Positions 60,554 through 64,000 of a stretch of 64,000 bases of DNA are shown here, in pieces. A model generated the notes under the pieces. That model was given only the letters and a program-made list of their open reading frames with translations. It was not told the DNA's origin and made no database searches. Positions within the stretch are counted from its first letter, which is position 1; every line of letters begins with the position of its first letter. The stretch is from Nocardia brasiliensis. Its GTDB lineage: Bacteria; Actinomycetota; Actinomycetes; Mycobacteriales; Mycobacteriaceae. A program made the position numbers and the translations under genes. The stretch covers positions 4,030,001-4,094,000 of the forward strand of contig NZ_CP046171.1 in the NCBI RefSeq assembly GCF_011801125.1. The letters are read 5' to 3'.

Positions 60554-61878
60554 TGCGCTACGACCACATCACCGAACTCATCGGCAACACGCCCCTGCTG
60601 CGGCTGGACCCGGCTGTGCACGGTCTGCCCCAGGTCGAGTTGTACGCGAAACTGGAGTCGCACAACCCCTTCGGCTCGGTCAAGGATCGGGTCGCGTGGG
60701 GCATGATCCGCGACGAACTCGATGCCATCGCCGCGCGCGGGCAGACCTTCATCGAGGCGTCGAGCGGCAACACCGCCAAGGCGCTGCGGCTCCTCGGCGC
60801 GGTCCACGGCGTCGGGCTGCGCGCGGTGACCAACCGGATCAAGGTCGCCGAGGTGCGCGAGCTGCTGCAGGTGTTCGGTACCGAGATCGTCGAACTGCCA
60901 GGGCTTTCCGAGTGTCCCGATCCGACGACACCCAATGACGTCTACGCGGTGATCGAGGCGACGATGGCCCAGCATCCTGGCAAGTATCACCATGCCTCGC
61001 AGTACACCAACGAGAAGAACATCGAGGCGCACCACCACGGCACCGGCCGGGAGATCCACGAGGACCTCGCCGCCGACGGGATCACCAGGATCGACTATCT
61101 GATCGGCGGTCTCGGCACCACCGGGTCGACCAGGGGCACCGCCACCTATCTGCGCAAGCACAACCCCGAATTGCGCACCGTCGCCGTGGTTTCCGAACGC
61201 GCCGACTTCATCCCCGGAATCCGCTCGGAGAGCGAGATGTGGGAGGTCGGCCTGTTCCAGCCCGACTTCTACGACAGCATCGTGACCGTCGAGGCCGCCC
61301 GCGCGGTCGACGCCACGCTGCGCCTGGCCACCGGCTACGGCATCCTGGCCGGGCCGACCAGCGGCGCGAGCTACGTGGCCGCGCTGGACACCCTTGCCGC
61401 CGAGGCGAATTCGCCGCGCGACACCGATGATCCGATCGTCGCGGTGTTCATCGTCTGCGATCGCTTCGAGCCGTACCTGTCCTACATCAAGAAGCGGCGG
61501 CCCGACCTCTTCGCCGCCGCCACCCGCGCGTCGGCGCCCACCGCCGCCGAAGTGGCCGCGGCGCCGACCCTTTCGCCTGCCGAACTCGCCGAACTCGACC
61601 GCACGGGCAAGCCGACCATCGTCGACACCCGCGGCGCGATGGCCTACCGGATCGGGCATGTGCCCGGCGCGCTCAACATTCGCGACGATCAACTCGAGGA
61701 CATGTTCGCCCAGGGCATTCCGTTCTCCCGGTCGCGGCCACTGGTGTTCGTCTGCCCGGTGGGCGAGCTCTCGCTGCGGTTCGCGGCGCGGGCCGGGCAA
61801 GCCGGATACGACGCCGCCGGGCTGGCGGGCGGGGTGGCCGCCTGGCGGGCCGCGGGTCTGCCGCTCGAACGCGGCTGA
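60553..61878 (+). CDS. Cysteine-synthase-like PLP enzyme fused to a rhodanese domain
   Basis: The 441-residue fusion begins with a fold-type II beta-substituting enzyme (about residues 1-320). ITELIGNTPLLRL, NPFGSVKDRV with PLP Lys44, EASSGNTAKAL, IGGLGTTGSTRG and GILAGPTSGASY are the typical CysK/SbnA motifs. A rhodanese domain (about 345-441) has IVDTRGAMAYRIGHVPGALNI, the active-site Cys401 in VFVCPVGELSLRF, and AGGVAAWRAAGLPL. The first part would add a nucleophile, possibly a sulfur carrier, to an activated serine. The rhodanese would carry persulfide sulfur, presumably received from the SufS-like enzyme. The start overlaps the upstream stop by one base (TGATG). A weak hairpin follows. 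Confidence 0.88.
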   Translation: MRYDHITELIGNTPLLRLDPAVHGLPQVELYAKLESHNPFGSVKDRVAWGMIRDELDAIAARGQTFIEASSGNTAKALRLLGAVHGVGLRAVTNRIKVAEVRELLQVFGTEIVELPGLSECPDPTTPNDVYAVIEATMAQHPGKYHHASQYTNEKNIEAHHHGTGREIHEDLAADGITRIDYLIGGLGTTGSTRGTATYLRKHNPELRTVAVVSERADFIPGIRSESEMWEVGLFQPDFYDSIVTVEAARAVDATLRLATGYGILAGPTSGASYVAALDTLAAEANSPRDTDDPIVAVFIVCDRFEPYLSYIKKRRPDLFAAATRASAPTAAEVAAAPTLSPAELAELDRTGKPTIVDTRGAMAYRIGHVPGALNIRDDQLEDMFAQGIPFSRSRPLVFVCPVGELSLRFAARAGQAGYDAAGLAGGVAAWRAAGLPLERG

Positions 61879-61902
61879 CCCATCACCGCATTCCGGGCGT
61901 GT

Positions 61903-61919
61903 CCCGCGGCCATCGCGGG
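61903..61919 (+). terminator. Short hairpin after the PLP/HMA operon
   Basis: CCCGCG, five bases, CGCGGG forms a six-base GC stem about 25 bases after the operon stop. It is weak but in the right place for a terminator. Confidence 0.4.
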
Positions 61920-61982
61920 CAGACTACCCGTGAGCGCAGCGCGTGCTGCGGTACCGCCAATGCCCGAAAGAGATGGTTCATC

Positions 61983-62390
61983 ATGTTCGGCTCGCACCCC
62001 TCCCTCGCCGCCGCGGCGACCTCGTTCGGCGCCGTCGCCGCCGCGCTGGTGATCACCGCGCCCGCCGCGCCCGCGACGGTCAATGCCGTCGGCGTGGCAC
62101 CCGGACTCAGCTTCGGCAGCTCCACCGCGTTCGGCACCGGTTGCAGCTACATCGCCACGGCCACCGCCGCACCCGGCGACGTGGTCGGCTTCTTCGATCC
62201 CCTCGCCACCTTCGATCCCGGCGGCTGGATCACCGTGCCCAGCTCCGGCACGGTGACCGCGAAGTGGACGCCGCTGGTCCCCGGCGAGCACACCATCTTC
62301 GCGGTGGGCAACGACGCCGCGTTCGTCTCGACGAAGGCGACCGTGGGCGCGGGCGTCAACCTGGGCTTCGTGTGCCTGGTGCTGCCCTGA
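61983..62390 (+). CDS. Small secreted beta-rich protein
   Basis: This 135-residue protein has a signal peptide (about residues 1-32: LAAAATSFGAVAAALVITAP, cleavage after APA). A strand-rich domain of about 95 residues follows, with PGLSFGSSTAFGTGCSYIATATAAPGDVVGFFDP, SSGTVTAKWTPLVPGEHTIFAVGND and two cysteines likely to form a disulfide. It resembles a single immunoglobulin-like domain. There is no lipobox. It probably sits in the cell envelope or outside the cell. It is over 100 bases after the PLP/HMA operon and probably separately transcribed. The function is unknown. Confidence 0.7.
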   Translation: MFGSHPSLAAAATSFGAVAAALVITAPAAPATVNAVGVAPGLSFGSSTAFGTGCSYIATATAAPGDVVGFFDPLATFDPGGWITVPSSGTVTAKWTPLVPGEHTIFAVGNDAAFVSTKATVGAGVNLGFVCLVLP

Positions 62391-62507
62391 CGACGACATG
62401 CGCGGTCCGACGACCGAGGCACCACTGAGAACTGGCCCGGCGACCGCCGGTGGGCCGGTGGTCGCGGGTCGGCCTTGCCGGGGCCGACCAGGCACTAGTG
62501 TGGTGCC

Positions 62508-63137
62508 GTGCAATCAGGCGAGGAATCAGACGACGAGGCGGGCCCACGGATCTGGGGCGGCACAACCCTCACCGAGCGCCGCGAGGCCCGGCGCACCGCG
62601 CTGCTCGAGGCCGCGCTCGATCTGATCGGCGAGGCGGGCGCGAGCGGGGTGACCATGCGCGCGGTCTGTCGCAAGGCCAATCTCACCGATCGCTACTTCT
62701 ACGAGAGCTTCAGCAGCCGCGACGAACTGCTCGACGTGCTCTACCGGCAGGTCGCCATCGAATTCCTGCACCCGATGACCGCGTTCGCCGCGGCCGACGA
62801 GCCGTCGCGGGACCGTGAGCTGGCCGCGATCCTGGTCGACAAGGTGCTCGCCGACCCGCGCAAATCCCGGCTGTTCCTGGTCGAGCCGTACTCCAGCACC
62901 GGCCTCGGGCAGACCACCATCTCGGTGATGCCCGAGTTCACCCGGTTGATGCAGGACCATCTGTTCGCCCACATCGATGACCCGGTCAAACGCAGGCTCG
63001 CGGCCGTCACCATGGCCAGCGGCAACGCGGGCATGTTCTCCGCGTGGCTCAACGGCTCGCTGCGCGCGACCCGCGACGAGATCGTCGATCACTGCGTCGC
63101 GGTGCTCACCGCGTACCGCTCGATGTATCGCGACTGA
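62508..63137 (+). CDS. TetR-family regulator
   Basis: This 209-residue protein has a TetR helix-turn-helix (about residues 25-70: RRTALLEAALDLIGEAGASGVTMRAVCRKANLTDRYFYESFSSRDELLDVLY) and a helical effector domain. The frame starts with the GTG at 62508. No other start fits better, but an additional upstream segment cannot be excluded. The gene stands alone between the secreted protein and the M-box leader. No clear palindrome was found near its start. Its targets are not evident. Confidence 0.87.
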   Translation: MQSGEESDDEAGPRIWGGTTLTERREARRTALLEAALDLIGEAGASGVTMRAVCRKANLTDRYFYESFSSRDELLDVLYRQVAIEFLHPMTAFAAADEPSRDRELAAILVDKVLADPRKSRLFLVEPYSSTGLGQTTISVMPEFTRLMQDHLFAHIDDPVKRRLAAVTMASGNAGMFSAWLNGSLRATRDEIVDHCVAVLTAYRSMYRD

Positions 63138-63289
63138 CCGGTATCGCGGCCGACCGGTATCGCGACCGACCCGGCGGGGCTCGGACACCACGTGCGCGGC
63201 TCAGGCACAACGGGATTGGGTGCTGCGACCGCGATCACACCGGGTTGCCAATGCTTCCATTCGGGTGTTTACTGGCCAGCGCAAGGTGC
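63138..63289. other. Spacer upstream of the M-box leader
   Basis: No gene or clear motif is visible. The GATCG and CGACCGG-type short repeats at its start are simple sequence. It presumably contains the promoter of the mgtC transcript. Confidence 0.4.
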
Positions 63290-63452
63290 CGATCGTTCGC
63301 TGAGGCTCCTTCACGGAAACAGGCCAGCGACCCCGAACGTCGAGAGACGCCCCGGGTCAGGACAGGTCTCCCCGGCTTAAGGGGTGATCCCGATTGGCTC
63401 CCGGCGCGCCGGGTTCACGCCGTGAAGTGCCAAAGGTCTTACGAGGAGGGGT
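63290..63452 (+). ncRNA. M-box Mg2+ riboswitch (ykoK leader, RF00380 type)
   Basis: The leader carries the M-box signature elements in order. GCTGAGGCTCCTTCACGG is at 63299, then CAGGCCAGCGACCCCGAACG and GAGAGACGCC. GGGTCAGGACAGGTCTCC follows, then GGCTTAAGGGGTGATCCC, and the terminal GTGAAGTGCCAAAGGTCTTA with CGAGGAGG. These are the conserved blocks of actinobacterial M-box RNAs, which fold compactly when Mg2+ is high and shut off Mg2+ stress genes. It lies about 320 bases upstream of mgtC on the same strand, which is the classical target. Confidence 0.85.
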
Positions 63453-63457
63453 GCCCA

Positions 63458-63473
63458 CCGGCGTTTTTGCCGG
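63458..63473 (+). promoter_or_regulatory. Hairpin after the M-box, possible expression platform
   Basis: CCGGC, GTTTTT, GCCGG forms a short stem with a T-rich loop directly after the M-box. It may be part of the switching element. There is no T-tract after it, so a simple intrinsic terminator is not obvious and Rho- or translation-linked control is possible. Confidence 0.35.
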
Positions 63474-63555
63474 GTTCCCCTGCTGCGCTCTGCCACGATC
63501 AGATCACGACGCCCGGTGGATGCCGTGCGCCCGAGCGGCGAGGGAGGTGAGCCGG

Positions 63556-63711
63556 ATGCCCGGCGGTAACAGTCCGACTACCAGTTTGCCAATTATTCAC
63601 CCAGCGACACCCCCGCCCATCACCCGAAGGCGAACACCGCGACATACCCTCGCGCGGTGTCCGGCGCACGCGCGCCGGCGAGTAGACCCCGGGGCGATGG
63701 CAGGCTCGTGA
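63556..63711 (+). CDS. Proline-rich upstream ORF (leader peptide) of mgtC, 51 codons
   Basis: An ATG preceded by GGGAGGTGA, the strongest Shine-Dalgarno sequence in the region, opens a 51-residue frame. It contains ten prolines, including a PPP triplet at residues 19-21, and two RRR triplets at 24-26 and 40-42. It has no domain. It lies between the M-box and mgtC and ends 65 bases before the mgtC start. PPP and RRR stretches slow ribosomes. Proline-rich leader peptides control mgtA/mgtC in enteric bacteria, so a translation-sensing leader is likely here. It could also be a fortuitous frame. Confidence 0.55.
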   Translation: MPGGNSPTTSLPIIHPATPPPITRRRTPRHTLARCPAHARRRVDPGAMAGS

Positions 63712-63776
63712 CCCGGCCCAGCGTCGGCTCGGCGTAGTCACCGGCGGGCTGCGCTGATCTGTTCAGGAGTGCGGTC

Positions 63777-64000
63777 ATGACGACACTGGAAATGATCCTC
63801 CGGCTGCTCACCGGCGTCGGCCTCGGCGCGGCCATCGGCTTCGAGCGGCAATATCGGGCCCGGATGGCGGGCCTGCGTACCAACGCGCTCGTCGCCGCGG
63901 GGGCCACCCTGTTCGTGCTGCTCTCCGCGCACGGCTTCGCCGGTGCCACGGCGGATCCGACCCGGGTCGCGGCGCAGATCGTGTCCGGCATCGGCTTCCT
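63777..64000 (+). CDS. mgtC: MgtC/SapB-family membrane protein, 5' part
   Basis: The first 74 residues of the gene are in the window, and the frame continues beyond the edge. They match the MgtC/SapB family. A first membrane helix contains MILRLLTGVGLGAAIGFERQ, the conserved RMAGLRTNALVAAGATLFVLLSA loop and helix follow, and then VAAQIVSGIGFL. MgtC supports growth in low Mg2+ and virulence in several pathogens, acting in the cytoplasmic membrane, in part through F-ATPase in Salmonella. AGGAG precedes the ATG. The M-box and proline-rich leader upstream indicate control by Mg2+ and by translation. Confidence 0.9.
   Translation, partial: MTTLEMILRLLTGVGLGAAIGFERQYRARMAGLRTNALVAAGATLFVLLSAHGFAGATADPTRVAAQIVSGIGF

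Overview
The window is a GC-rich actinobacterial chromosome segment, most likely from Nocardia or a close relative in the Mycobacteriales. The carboxylic acid reductase closely resembles the Nocardia iowensis enzyme. Other markers of the lineage are a ChoD-type oxidoreductase, CYP125- and CYP123-type P450s, fused HadA/HadB dehydratases, an antigen-85-like esterase, secreted LIP-family lipases, PucR-like regulators, and XRE(DUF5753)/DUF397 genes. I see no rRNA, tRNA, IS element, prophage or CRISPR array.

Layout. 1-5.3 kb: a small hypothetical gene, a TetR regulator divergent from choD, an XRE/MmyB-like regulator and a GT87 mannosyltransferase. 5.3-13 kb: car, a divergent DHA2 MFS exporter, and two luciferase-like monooxygenases, the first broken by a one-base frameshift. 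13.3-25.7 kb: a steroid/lipid-type oxidation block with GPx, CYP125-like P450, aldehyde dehydrogenase, FadD19-like ligase, SDR and CYP123-like P450 on the minus strand. On the plus strand follow AldA-like dehydrogenase, HIBADH-like dehydrogenase, CMD protein, KstD-like flavoprotein and TetR. Three KstR-like operators sit at its three promoters, and the centre matches the Rv0765c-Rv0771 gene order of M. tuberculosis as I recall it. 25.7-31.7 kb: GMC oxidoreductase, a DoxX/ECF41-type sigma pair, a PucR regulator and a small WXG100-like gene pair. 31.7-38.2 kb: a secreted lipase and its core-deleted duplicate, a HadAB-like pseudoenzyme, a luciferase-like monooxygenase, an Ag85-like esterase and a PucR protein lacking its DNA-binding domain. 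38.7-44 kb: acyl-CoA carboxylase beta subunit, TetR plus two-TM membrane protein, an XRE regulator, six 21-bp tandem repeats and a fused HadA/HadB dehydratase. 44-50.6 kb: three secreted LIP lipases, a lipoprotein and small genes. 50.8-54 kb: a WhiJ/Scr1-like island (XRE, DUF397, two small proteins) sharing a palindromic operator. 54-56.4 kb: PucR regulator, CBS protein and PPOX-fold protein.

The most unusual locus is 56.5-61.9 kb. Four overlapping genes encode a SufS-like desulfurase, an unrecognised domain fused to an HMA metal-binding domain, a type III PLP decarboxylase and a cysteine-synthase/rhodanese fusion. Together they look like a dedicated sulfur-transfer and amino-acid pathway linked to a soft metal, possibly copper. 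I do not recognise this system.

The window ends in an M-box Mg2+ riboswitch, a proline-rich upstream ORF with a strong Shine-Dalgarno sequence, and the 5' end of mgtC. This suggests two-layer control of mgtC by Mg2+ and translation. Start codons were moved where a Shine-Dalgarno sequence or stop/start overlap supports a better choice.
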